From Novosphingobium piscinae (lineage in GTDB: Bacteria > Pseudomonadota > Alphaproteobacteria > Sphingomonadales > Sphingomonadaceae), in contig NZ_JACLAX010000005.1 in assembly GCF_014230355.1 (NCBI RefSeq), forward strand, positions 62,001 through 126,000: 64,000 bases of DNA. The letters are read 5' to 3'. The notes below the pieces were generated by a model. That model saw only the letters and a program-made list of their open reading frames with translations, was not told where the DNA came from and searched no databases. Positions within the stretch are counted from its first letter, which is position 1; the number at the start of each line of letters is the position of its first letter. Made by a program: the position numbers and the translations under genes. Positions 24,552 through 32,903 of this stretch are shown in pieces.

Positions 24552-25754
24552 ATGCTGAAGGAATTCTACAAGTCCCTGACCCTGAAGCCGCAGGGCTTCA
24601 CCATGATCGTCGCCGGGTTCCTGCCTGTTTTCGCTATCATTGCCATGTTTCCTGTGGTGGCCGCGATCATCGCCCATTTCAAGGACGTACCCGGAGCTGC
24701 GATCAAGGTCCCGGCCATGGTCACCGCGCCGGGCTATGCGATCGCCGTGCTTGCCCCCTTCGCCGGCCTGTTCGTCGACCGGTTCGGCCGACGCCGGTTG
24801 CTGCTGGCCTGCACATTTTTCTATGGCATCGTCGGCACGGCCCCGTTTCTGCTGGAGGACCTCGACGCGATCATCGCCTCGCGCATCCTGCTGGGGGTTT
24901 GTGAGGCTGGCATCCTCACGATCGTCAATACCCTGATCGCCGACTACTGGGACGATCACGGTCGGCGCAACTGGCTGATGCTGCAAGGCCTGGTCGGTCC
25001 GCTGTTCCAGCCCGGGGTGTTCTTCCTGGTCGCGGCGGTCGCCGCGGTGCGCTGGAACGGGGGGTTCCTGGTCTATCTCATCGCCCTGCCGATCTTCGTC
25101 GCGATGTACTTCACGCTGTTCGAGCCGCGGCAGGAGGCTGCCCCGGCCACGGCATCCGGCAACGGGATCGAGGCCGAGCCTTTCCCGCTCAGCAGCGCAT
25201 TGCAGGTTGGCGGACTGACATTGTTCGCCTCGGTGCTCTACTATGTCTTCATCGTCAACGGCAGCATTGCCTGGCGCGAGATCGGGGTGACTGATCCGAT
25301 GGCCATCACCAAGGCCACGGCCGTGCCCAGCTTCTTCATCATGGCTGGATCGGTCGTGTTCCGGGTGGTCTCGCGCTGTTCGAATGCCGTGCAGATCGCC
25401 ACCCTGTTGGGTCTGCTCGGCTTTGGGCTGGCAGGGATCGGCCTGTCGCAAACCGTGCTCGGGATGCAGGCGAGCCTGGTGATTCAGCAAACCGGAGCAG
25501 GCATGGCCGTGCCGGCGCTGATCGCCTGGGCCCAGTCGAAGTTCTCCTTCGTCCACCGTGGACGCGGCATGGGAATCTGGACCAGCGCATTCTTCCTCGG
25601 CCAGGCGATCTCGCCGCTCATCGTCGGCACCATCGCCCAGTCCGCCGGCTCCATGAAGACGGCTTTCGTGACCACCGGACTGATCGCTCTCGGCGCCGCG
25701 GTGTGCGCTGTGGCCGTGTCGCGGCTGGCCCCGCGGCCTGCCAAACTTGCCTGA
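24552..25754 (+). CDS. MFS transporter
   Basis: Membrane carrier of 400 residues with about 12 hydrophobic helices. GLFVDRFGRRRLLL after the second helix is the standard MFS loop motif. ATG 24552 has GCAGGA upstream; an in-frame ATG at 24486 lies within the predicted promoter and is unlikely. The subfamily is not clear. The resemblance is to general sugar or aromatic-acid carriers, not to the DHA2 protein at 5164. The TetR gene follows in the same direction, so the pair may be autoregulated. Confidence 0.84.
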   Translation: MLKEFYKSLTLKPQGFTMIVAGFLPVFAIIAMFPVVAAIIAHFKDVPGAAIKVPAMVTAPGYAIAVLAPFAGLFVDRFGRRRLLLACTFFYGIVGTAPFLLEDLDAIIASRILLGVCEAGILTIVNTLIADYWDDHGRRNWLMLQGLVGPLFQPGVFFLVAAVAAVRWNGGFLVYLIALPIFVAMYFTLFEPRQEAAPATASGNGIEAEPFPLSSALQVGGLTLFASVLYYVFIVNGSIAWREIGVTDPMAITKATAVPSFFIMAGSVVFRVVSRCSNAVQIATLLGLLGFGLAGIGLSQTVLGMQASLVIQQTGAGMAVPALIAWAQSKFSFVHRGRGMGIWTSAFFLGQAISPLIVGTIAQSAGSMKTAFVTTGLIALGAAVCAVAVSRLAPRPAKLA

Positions 25755-25879
25755 TCAGGATCGCGCGGGTGGTCCGGACTGGAGAACCCGCGAACCGGGA
25801 TTTGGAGAACCACGCAGAGCCCGCTAAACGAGCCGGATCGACCCGCGATCCCTCTGCTCCGCTCCCCAGGACCCACCGC

Positions 25880-26554
25880 ATGACCGCTTCAAGTCGCGCC
25901 AAGACCAAGACCGTTCCATTCAACGTCGAGTCAGTCAGCCGCACGCCGCAACAGGGCCGCAGCAAGGCCTCGCTCGAACGGATGCTGGGGGCGGCCCGGA
26001 CGCTCATGGTGGAGCGAGGGAGCGAAGACTTCACGCTGATCGAAGTCAGCAAACGGGGCAACGTCTCGATCGGGTCGATCTATCTGCGGTTCGAGAGCAA
26101 GGACAACCTGGTGCGGGCCGTGATCGCCAATGCCATGGAAGACCTGACCCGGGCCGAGGCGGCGATGCTCGAGAGCTTGATGGCCCGCTGCACCACGCTG
26201 CGCGAGTTCGTGCCGCAGTTCGTCGAACATTACGCCAAGGTCCTGACCGAGAACGCAGCCCTGCTGCGCCTCGCCATGGCCCGTGCCGAACATGATCCAC
26301 TGGTGGCCGGGCCGGGCAAGACCGCGGCGTTGCGTGCTGTCGAGAAATCCGTTGACGCGATGCTGCGCTATCCAGACGAATTCGGCGGGACCGATTGCAA
26401 GACGCGGGCAACGGCTGCCTATTACATCATCTTCGCCACCCTCGCCCGCCAGCTCAGCCTGGGTTCTTCGCGCGAGGCCGTGACCGATTATGACTGGGAG
26501 GAGCTGAAGCACGAGCTTGGCCGGATGTGCCTGGCCTATCTCACAGCCCCCTGA
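25880..26554 (+). CDS. TetR-family transcriptional regulator, candidate master repressor of the island
   Basis: Regulator of 224 residues. The N-terminal helix-turn-helix (FTLIEVSKRGNVSIGSIYLRF) follows a charged 30-residue lead, and the rest is an all-alpha ligand domain. ATG 25880 was chosen because it begins the conserved part; CAGGA is about 10 bp upstream. It is the only TetR gene in the first 31 kb and sits beside one copy of the shared palindrome, which makes it the natural candidate to bind all five copies. That link is inferred, not shown. Confidence 0.86.
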   Translation: MTASSRAKTKTVPFNVESVSRTPQQGRSKASLERMLGAARTLMVERGSEDFTLIEVSKRGNVSIGSIYLRFESKDNLVRAVIANAMEDLTRAEAAMLESLMARCTTLREFVPQFVEHYAKVLTENAALLRLAMARAEHDPLVAGPGKTAALRAVEKSVDAMLRYPDEFGGTDCKTRATAAYYIIFATLARQLSLGSSREAVTDYDWEELKHELGRMCLAYLTAP

Positions 26555-26607
26555 AGATCCATGGCGAACCGTCGGCGGGTGGCCGCCGCGGCAACGGGAG
26601 CAAGGAC

Positions 26608-27495
26608 ATGACCAAGATCTGGACGCTGGCAGCGACGCTCGCCGCGGCCCTCTGCAGCGTATCGGCAGCGGCCCAGCCCGCGCAGCCGTCACCGCCGGCC
26701 TTCCGGGTGGTTCCGACCACGCCGTCGCTACGCCCGGCGATTGAGCTGGGCGGCGGGACAGGTGCAGAGCAGTGGGAAGCCTTTGTCGATCAGGTCAGCG
26801 TCCGCAATGTCACGGGGGCCGCGCTCTACCCGGTCCTGCCGGCGAAGGGCCGCGGCAACGGCCAGGCCATCATCGTGGTGCCGGGCGGCGGCTACCGGTT
26901 CGTCTCGATCGAAAGCGAAGGTTTCCGCGTGGCCGAGGCGCTTGCCGCCGAAGGCTATGCCGCCTTCGTGCTGAAGTACCGTACCACGCCGACCGCGCGC
27001 GACATTCCCGCCTATCTGGCCGATACGATGCAGTTGTTCGCCAACCTCGGCAAGGGCGAGTTGGCGGACAATCCGCTCGCGGTCGATGATCTGGCGCGGG
27101 CGATCGGACACGTCCGCGCCCATGCCGCGGAATGGCAGGTCGATCCCGCGCGCGTCGGAGTGATCGGGTTCTCCGCCGGCTCGCGCACCGCGATCCGGCT
27201 GCTCGAGACCCAGGCCGGGGTGGCAGGTCAGCTCGCCACGGTTGCCCTGCTCTATCCACCGATGACCCAGCCGGTTAAGCCCGGCCCGCGCCCGCCCCTG
27301 TTCCTGGCGATCGCCAGCGACGACCCGCTGTTCCGTCAGGGCAAACTGACGCTGGTCGACCAGTGGCTCAACGACAGCCCGCAGGTCGAGTTCCACCTTT
27401 ATGCCGGTGGGTCGCATGGTTTCGGCATGCGCCCCACCGGCCATACCAGCGACCTCTGGATCGGCCAGTACATCGCCTGGCTGAAGCGGCACTGA
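26608..27495 (+). CDS. Secreted alpha/beta hydrolase (acetyl-esterase-like)
   Basis: Esterase-like protein of 295 residues with a signal peptide (about 1-22, ending AAA-Q). The oxyanion motif VVPGGGYRFVS, the nucleophile elbow GFSAGS, an acidic residue in ASDDPLF and a His in GGSHGFG form a complete esterase set. CAAGGA precedes ATG 26608. Relatives are acetyl-xylan or polysaccharide acetyl esterases. With the type-B esterase at 18282 it could deacylate incoming glycosides. It ends the MFS-TetR operon. Confidence 0.85.
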   Translation: MTKIWTLAATLAAALCSVSAAAQPAQPSPPAFRVVPTTPSLRPAIELGGGTGAEQWEAFVDQVSVRNVTGAALYPVLPAKGRGNGQAIIVVPGGGYRFVSIESEGFRVAEALAAEGYAAFVLKYRTTPTARDIPAYLADTMQLFANLGKGELADNPLAVDDLARAIGHVRAHAAEWQVDPARVGVIGFSAGSRTAIRLLETQAGVAGQLATVALLYPPMTQPVKPGPRPPLFLAIASDDPLFRQGKLTLVDQWLNDSPQVEFHLYAGGSHGFGMRPTGHTSDLWIGQYIAWLKRH

Positions 27496-27506
27496 GCCCA
27501 CACAAC

Positions 27507-27532
27507 GCCCCGGAGGAGCAGACCTCCGGGGC
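27507..27532. terminator. Bidirectional hairpin terminator
   Basis: GCCCCGGAGG and CCTCCGGGGC form a perfect 10-bp stem with a 6-nt loop between the convergent esterase and deglycosidase genes. It can act for both strands. Confidence 0.72.
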
Positions 27533-27561
27533 TCTATCGGGGCATGGCCGGCACCGCGCCG

Positions 27562-28557
27562 TCAGGCGGCGAGGATCCGCCGGCACATCGCCTGGTGCCG
27601 CTCGACTTGGAGGAAGGCATCGCGGGTGTCATAGGCATGGCCTTCCCACTCGCTCACGATCGTGCCGGTGAAGCCACCGTCGCGGAACAGCGGCAAGATC
27701 GTGGCGTAGTCGATCGCTTCCTCGACCAGGTCCTCGCTGACGCCGTAGAACTTGCCATGGATATGGATCGTCCGGTCGACCAGCGCGGCCCAGCTTTTCG
27801 GATCGTTGTTCGACAGGATGAAAAAGGCCAGCGAGGCGGCCTGGATATGTGCCGGGGCATGACCTGCGGCGAGCGCCCATTCGCGCAGGCGTCCGGCCTT
27901 TTCGTGGCTCATCCCGCCTTCCAGCCAGACCTCCTTGAGCTTGTCGAGCAGGCTCTCCGCCGCCCCGGCGCGCCGGGCCGCCTCCAGCATCGATTCCGGG
28001 ATCCGGCTGGCCGTGCCGCCGAAGTCCGGGATCCAGCCGAGCACCGGGGTATCGAGCTTGTCGTACATCTCGCCATAGGCCTGAACCGCGGGATGACCAG
28101 CCCACATCGGGGCGTGCACCTCCACCCCCATGCGAATGTCGAGCTCTTCGGCGTAGGGCGCGATCTCGGGCAGGAGATGAACCGGCAGGGCGAATTGGTA
28201 GCGCACCAATGAAAAGCCCATCTTCTTGGCCGAGCGCAGCTGGCGCTTGTGGTACTCGACCAAGTCGGCATCGTCGATCGGCTGCTGGCCAGGCTTGAGG
28301 AACCGGTCCGAGTTGATCGCACAAGACACCGGATTGAGCCCGGCCGCCGCGACCAGATCGCGGAACCGTGCCGCGAAATCGTCGCTGACGTCCGGGAACT
28401 CCTTGAAGTTCTGGAAGCCGATGATCTCGATGTTGGGTCCCAGCCCACGGCGGGCGACCTCCTGGAGCAGGTCCGGCAGCTCGAACTGGCGCAGCAACCA
28501 CTCGTTGGTGAAGGAATAGAGCGTAACGCCGACCTGCGGCCCGCTAGCGGTGGTCAT
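27562..28557 (-). CDS. C-glycoside deglycosidase alpha subunit (DgpC/CarC-type TIM barrel), copy 2
   Basis: TIM barrel of 331 residues from ATG 28557, which has GAGAGGA 7 bp upstream; the ATG two codons earlier is too close to that site. The likely metal ligands Glu146 (VEVHAP), Asp178 (IPDFGG), His267 (IHIHGKFYG) and Glu305 (SEWEGH) match copy 1 in order and nearly in spacing. The rest of the protein is quite different from copy 1, so this is an old paralogue or separate acquisition and not a recent duplication. The matching beta subunit lies immediately upstream, reversing the gene order of copy 1. A different substrate preference is likely but unproven. Confidence 0.82.
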   Translation of the reverse strand: MTTASGPQVGVTLYSFTNEWLLRQFELPDLLQEVARRGLGPNIEIIGFQNFKEFPDVSDDFAARFRDLVAAAGLNPVSCAINSDRFLKPGQQPIDDADLVEYHKRQLRSAKKMGFSLVRYQFALPVHLLPEIAPYAEELDIRMGVEVHAPMWAGHPAVQAYGEMYDKLDTPVLGWIPDFGGTASRIPESMLEAARRAGAAESLLDKLKEVWLEGGMSHEKAGRLREWALAAGHAPAHIQAASLAFFILSNNDPKSWAALVDRTIHIHGKFYGVSEDLVEEAIDYATILPLFRDGGFTGTIVSEWEGHAYDTRDAFLQVERHQAMCRRILAA

Positions 28558-28577
28558 GGACATGTCCTCTCGTTCGC

Positions 28578-28958
28578 TCAGTTGATGCTGAGGGTCGCGG
28601 CCTGCGTGTTGAAACGCTTCATTCCGGGGATGTAGGGCGGGCTGACATACAGCGTCAGCGCCACGTCATGCGTCGACCCCGGGACGAGGTCCTGCCCGGG
28701 GACGATAAGGAACGCGCTATCGCGCACGAACCAGAAGGCATTGGTCTGATCGCCATTGGCCGCCAGCGGCCATTCCGCGCCGTCATAGGCGATCTTCGCG
28801 GCGCTGAGATCGACGCTCGCCCCGTCTACCTCAAGCGATTCCACCTCAACGACAGAGAACGGCAATGAACGGTACCACGGCAGCCGCATGGCCAGCCGCA
28901 GCGCCCCGTCAGCCATGGTCAGCCCTTCCTCCCCGATGATTCGCTCGACGGGTAGCAT
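28578..28958 (-). CDS. C-glycoside deglycosidase beta subunit (DUF6379 type), copy 2
   Basis: Small protein of 126 residues, probably mainly beta-strand. It shares with copy 1 the segments RLPWYRSLPFS, a central aromatic-rich WFVRDSAFLIV and the C-terminal YVSPPYIPG. ATG 28958 was chosen over the upstream ATG at 28973 because AGGAG lies between them at ideal distance. It is the first gene of a leftward pair, with its alpha subunit 20 bp downstream. The best copy of the shared palindrome lies just upstream. Confidence 0.78.
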   Translation of the reverse strand: MLPVERIIGEEGLTMADGALRLAMRLPWYRSLPFSVVEVESLEVDGASVDLSAAKIAYDGAEWPLAANGDQTNAFWFVRDSAFLIVPGQDLVPGSTHDVALTLYVSPPYIPGMKRFNTQAATLSIN

Positions 28959-28976
28959 CGCACTCTCCTGCATTTA

Positions 28977-28996
28977 ATTAGAAGTATGGTTCTAAT
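28977..28996. promoter_or_regulatory. Shared operator-like palindrome, copy 5 (perfect)
   Basis: ATTAGAA, 6-nt spacer GTATGG, TTCTAAT: a perfect 7+7 inverted repeat. It lies in the 111-bp divergent region between the second deglycosidase pair and the GMC gene. On the minus strand TTGACC (29017-29012) begins 21 bp before it, so it covers the expected -10. On the plus strand TTGACA (29003-29008) lies just after it. One site could therefore control both units. Confidence 0.65.
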
Positions 28997-29069
28997 AACT
29001 GCTTGACAGGGGGTCAAGCCTCGTGCTGAAAAAAGCGAACAGATATTCGCATACAGGCGCCGGGAGAGC

Positions 29070-30689
29070 ATGGCCGAGTTTGACTACATCATCGTGGGCG
29101 CAGGCTCGGCCGGCTGTGTGTTGGCGAACCGCCTGAGCGCTGACGGCCGGCACCGCGTGCTGCTGATCGAGGACGGCGGCGACAACCAGCACCCGTTCAT
29201 CAAGATGGCCGGGGGCTTCGTGAAGATCATGGGCAATCCGGCCTATTTCCGCGCGTTCCCGTCGGTCCAGCGCCCCGGCATGCGCAAGGAGATGCATGCC
29301 TACGGACGTGGGCTTGGCGGCTCCTCGGCCATCAACGGGACCTGGTACCTGCCCGGCATGCCGGCGGACTTCGACGGCTGGGTCAACCGCGGCCTGGTCG
29401 GCTGGGGGTGGGACGAGATTTCCCGCTGCTACCACCAGATCGAAAGCTACCGGGCGCCTGGCGCCCACCCCGGCCGCGGCCGGGACGGGGAGGTGGAGAT
29501 CACCCCGTCGACCTACGCGTCACCGGTGTTCGACGCGCTCGTTGCGGCATTTGCGACAGCAGGTATGCCCTGGGTTCCCGACATCACCGCTCCGGGTATC
29601 ACCGGGGTAGGCCGCACCCAGTACACGGTCGACCGGATGGGTCAGCGCGAAACCAGCTACACCGCCTTCGTCAAGCCGGTCCGCAACCGATCCAATCTGA
29701 CCATCGCCACCGAAACCGCGGTCAAGCGGGTGCTGATCGAACAGGGTCGGGCCACCGGCGTGCTGTGTGAACGGGGCGGGGTGGAGCTATCCTACCGTGC
29801 TGCGGGCGAGGTGATTGTCTCGGCCGGGGTCTATGGCTCGCCGCAGATGTTGCAACTGTCCGGGATCGGCCCTGGTCCGGCCTTGCAAGCGCTTGGCCTG
29901 CCCGTGCTGCAGCACAGCCCGGCGGTCGGCCAGAACCTGGCCGACCATCAGAAATTCGGCGTCTCGTTCGACCTCCACAACCACCCCGGGACCAACCGCG
30001 AATTCGTGGGCTGGCGCTTGTACCGCAACGCCTTGCGCTACTTTCTGACCCGCACCGGCCCGCTCGCCCGGGTCGGGCTGCCGCTGACCGGCCTCATTTC
30101 AAGCGAGGGCCGCCCGGACTGGCCAGACTTCCAGCTCGCCGCAGCACCCTTCGCGATGCGGACCGTCAACGAGATGGCGGAGCGTCCCGGCAGTCCGATC
30201 ACCGACAAACCGGGGCTGACCTTCTCCGGTTATCATCTGCGCCCGCGCAGCCGCGGCTCGGTCATGCTTACGGCGCCGGACATCCGCACTCCGCCGCTGA
30301 TTGACGCCGCCATCTGGAGCGATCCCTACGATCAGCGGAAGGCGCTGGAACTGTTTCACCTGTTCCGCCGCATCGCCTCGGCCGAAGCGCTTGCTCCCTT
30401 TATCGGGGCGGAGCGGATGCCTGGGGCGCAACTGGCGGATGACGAAGCAATCATGCCGGAGCTGGCCAAGATGATCGAGACCGGGCTGCATGGCACGGGT
30501 ACCTGCAGCATGGGGACCGACCCTGCGACCAGCGTCGTCGACGCGCGCTGCCGGGTGTTCGGGGTCGAGCGCCTGCGCGTGGTCGACTGTTCGATCATGC
30601 CCACCCCCGTTTCCGGCAACACCAATGGCCCGGCCATGGCTGTGGCCCAGCGTGCAGCCGAGTTGATCCTCGCCGACCACGCCGCCTGA
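29070..30689 (+). CDS. GMC-family FAD oxidoreductase, candidate cytoplasmic glycoside oxidase
   Basis: Flavoenzyme of 539 residues of the choline dehydrogenase/glucose oxidase type. GAGSAGCVLANRL binds FAD; GRGLGGSSAINGT and a VIVSAGVYGSPQML segment match the two GMC signatures. The catalytic pair is in LHGTGTCSMG and SGNTNGPAMA. Unlike the GMC protein at 6607 it has no C-x5-C-x3-C motif, signal or small subunit, so it is probably cytoplasmic. It diverges from the second deglycosidase pair across a shared operator. In the carminic acid pathway a FAD oxidase of this superfamily (CarA) makes the 3-oxo-C-glycoside that the two-subunit enzyme cleaves. The same role is inferred here. Confidence 0.83.
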   Translation: MAEFDYIIVGAGSAGCVLANRLSADGRHRVLLIEDGGDNQHPFIKMAGGFVKIMGNPAYFRAFPSVQRPGMRKEMHAYGRGLGGSSAINGTWYLPGMPADFDGWVNRGLVGWGWDEISRCYHQIESYRAPGAHPGRGRDGEVEITPSTYASPVFDALVAAFATAGMPWVPDITAPGITGVGRTQYTVDRMGQRETSYTAFVKPVRNRSNLTIATETAVKRVLIEQGRATGVLCERGGVELSYRAAGEVIVSAGVYGSPQMLQLSGIGPGPALQALGLPVLQHSPAVGQNLADHQKFGVSFDLHNHPGTNREFVGWRLYRNALRYFLTRTGPLARVGLPLTGLISSEGRPDWPDFQLAAAPFAMRTVNEMAERPGSPITDKPGLTFSGYHLRPRSRGSVMLTAPDIRTPPLIDAAIWSDPYDQRKALELFHLFRRIASAEALAPFIGAERMPGAQLADDEAIMPELAKMIETGLHGTGTCSMGTDPATSVVDARCRVFGVERLRVVDCSIMPTPVSGNTNGPAMAVAQRAAELILADHAA

Positions 30690-30736
30690 CCGAGCGCTCC
30701 CGCGTCATCACACCTCCTGCAGACAGGACCTCAGCC

Positions 30737-31513
30737 ATGCCGTTCGAGCTCTCGGTCAATCTTGAGTATGCCTTTCAGGAAGCCGGCGAGCGGGTCGAGC
30801 AGCGCATCGCGGCGGCCGCAGCCGCGGGGTTCCGCAAGGTCGAGCTGTTTCTGCTGAAGGACCGCGACCTCGCCGCGATCCGCGCCGCGCTTGATGCGCA
30901 CGGCGTGACTCTGATCAGCACGGTGGCCGACTATGTCACCCAGTTGGTCGATCCGGCGACCCACGAGGGGTTTTGCGCCGTGTTCCGGCAGGCTGCCGAG
31001 GATGCCCTCGCCCTCGGCTGCCGCAACATCGTGGTGACCTCGGGCCGCGGCGTGCCCTGGCTGAAGCGTCCGGTGCAGTTGCGGATCTTCGCCGATGCGC
31101 TGGTCCGGCTGGTGCCGATTGCCGAGGAGCTCGGCGTGACGATCCTGCTTGAATCCGCCAACACCCGGCACGATCACCCGGGGGTGCTGTGCGCCACGAC
31201 CGGCGACAGCATCGCCGTGGCCGAAATGGTCGGCTCGCCCCGTGTGCGCGTTCTGTACGACATCTACCATTCGGTCGTAGAAGGGGAAAATCCGGCTGCG
31301 GTCCTCCCCCAGGTCTTGCCCTTCCTCGATCACGTGCAGATCGCCGATGCCCCCGGACGCGGCGAACCCGGCAGCGGAGCAATCGACTGGCCAGCCATGC
31401 TGGCTCTGCTGGAGCAGCATGGCTATCGCGGCACCATCGGGATCGAGTGCCTGCCGACCGGGCCTTCGCCCCAGGCCTTCACGCTGATCCGATCGCTCGC
31501 AGCGGGCACCTGA
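30737..31513 (+). CDS. Hydroxypyruvate isomerase-like sugar isomerase (TIM barrel), paralogue
   Basis: TIM barrel of 258 residues, similar in length and motifs to the protein at 16057: ILLESANT, VLYDIYHSVVEGEN, HVQIADAPGRGEPGSG and GIECLP. CAGGA lies 8 bp upstream of ATG 30737. It follows the GMC gene by 47 bp in the same direction and probably shares its transcript. This links it to oxidised-sugar metabolism more than to glyoxylate metabolism, but classic Hyi activity remains possible. Confidence 0.81.
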   Translation: MPFELSVNLEYAFQEAGERVEQRIAAAAAAGFRKVELFLLKDRDLAAIRAALDAHGVTLISTVADYVTQLVDPATHEGFCAVFRQAAEDALALGCRNIVVTSGRGVPWLKRPVQLRIFADALVRLVPIAEELGVTILLESANTRHDHPGVLCATTGDSIAVAEMVGSPRVRVLYDIYHSVVEGENPAAVLPQVLPFLDHVQIADAPGRGEPGSGAIDWPAMLALLEQHGYRGTIGIECLPTGPSPQAFTLIRSLAAGT

Positions 31514-31532
31514 GCCGGCCCGCGGGGCCCGG

Positions 31533-32903
31533 CTAGCGCGGCTCCTCGGCGGCAGCGACGGTGACGCACAGACCGAGCTGCCCATCCTGCCGGTCGGACA
31601 GGGTCAGGTCCAGAGCATAGGCCGCCACGATATCGCGCGCGATCGCCAGACCCAACCCCGAACCGGGCCGGTCCGGGTCGAAGCGCAGTCCGGCCTCGCC
31701 CGCGCGGCAACGCTCCTCGCCGGTCATGCCGGGCCCATCGTCGGCGATGGTGATCCGGCCCGCGGCGACACCGACGTCGACCCGCGTGCGCGCCCATTTG
31801 CCGGCATTGTCGAGCACGATCGAGAGCAGCTCGGTGAGATCGCTGGGGTCGATCGGCAGGCTCGCATCAGCCGGCACCGGGGCGCTCTCGACGAAGGCGA
31901 TGCCGGGATGAAGCCGACGCATGGCCGAAAGGATCGGGGCGAGCGTCGGGGCGATCCGGCAGATGGCCCCGGGCAGGTTGCCGGTCACCGCCGCGCGGGC
32001 CCGGGCCAGGCGCAGCTCGATCTGCTGGGCCATGCGTTGGGCCTGGTCGAGCAGGACCTGAGCGGACTCCTGCGTGCCGGGTTCGCGTGCCAAGCGTTCC
32101 GCCTCGTCGATAATCACCGCCAGCGGCGTGCGCAGGCTGTGTGCGAGGTTGCCGGCCTCGACCCGAGCCCGCTCCACCACCCCCGCGGTGTGGGCGATGT
32201 AGGCGTTGAGATCGTCGGCCAGCGGCGCAATCTCGAGCGGCATCGCCCCGCGCAGCGCCTCGCGGTCGCCCTGCCGGAGCCGGCCGATGGCCGCGGCCAG
32301 CCGGTCAAGCGGCTCGAACGCGAACAGCACGACCGCCCCGCCGATCAGCAGCAGGGTCAGCGCCAGCCCGCCCAGCCAGCCGGTCAGATCGCGGGTGAAA
32401 TCGGAGATCGTCGCGTCGAGCAGCCGCTCGTCGGTGGCGATCATGTAGTGGACGTCCTGGCCCTGCGGCCCCTTCGCCACGAAGCCGTAGGTGATCGCCG
32501 GGCCGCTCGGCCCCTTGTCGATGCGATGCAGCACCTGCGCCGAATGGGCCACCTGCTCGTCGAGCGCCCCGCGCCGCATCGAGAGCGAGCGCAGGGGGGG
32601 ATGCCCGTCGACGTTCACCTGCCAGTAGAACCCGGACATCGGAACAAGGTAGCGCGGATCGGACAGCGGTCGGGTCAGTACCGGAGCCCCGTCCGCCTTG
32701 AGCCGGATCAGTCCGGCCAGCTCTTGGACGTGGACCTCGAGCTCCTCATGGAAGCCCAGTTCGACATGCTTGGCGAACAGCCGCGTCGCCGAGACCCAGA
32801 TCCCGCCGATGCCCACCACCACCCAGGCCAGGATGGCCAGCAGCAAGCGCAGGCGCAGACTGTTCCAGCCCCACCGCCGGGCAACCCCGTACCGCCGGCT
32901 CAT
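31533..32903 (-). CDS. Sensor histidine kinase
   Basis: Inner-membrane sensor of 456 residues. Two hydrophobic helices (about 18-40 and 176-196) flank a periplasmic domain of roughly 135 residues. A HAMP-like region follows, then the H-box NLAHSLRTPLAV (His255), N-box LDNAGKWA and G-boxes DDGPGM and GSGLGLAIA. Length and layout are PhoQ-like. Its ATG overlaps the stop of the response regulator by 4 bp. It converges with the isomerase gene and is unrelated to the glycoside island. It faces an RND metal-type efflux operon, so a metal or membrane-stress signal is likely. Confidence 0.91.
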   Translation of the reverse strand: MSRRYGVARRWGWNSLRLRLLLAILAWVVVGIGGIWVSATRLFAKHVELGFHEELEVHVQELAGLIRLKADGAPVLTRPLSDPRYLVPMSGFYWQVNVDGHPPLRSLSMRRGALDEQVAHSAQVLHRIDKGPSGPAITYGFVAKGPQGQDVHYMIATDERLLDATISDFTRDLTGWLGGLALTLLLIGGAVVLFAFEPLDRLAAAIGRLRQGDREALRGAMPLEIAPLADDLNAYIAHTAGVVERARVEAGNLAHSLRTPLAVIIDEAERLAREPGTQESAQVLLDQAQRMAQQIELRLARARAAVTGNLPGAICRIAPTLAPILSAMRRLHPGIAFVESAPVPADASLPIDPSDLTELLSIVLDNAGKWARTRVDVGVAAGRITIADDGPGMTGEERCRAGEAGLRFDPDRPGSGLGLAIARDIVAAYALDLTLSDRQDGQLGLCVTVAAAEEPR

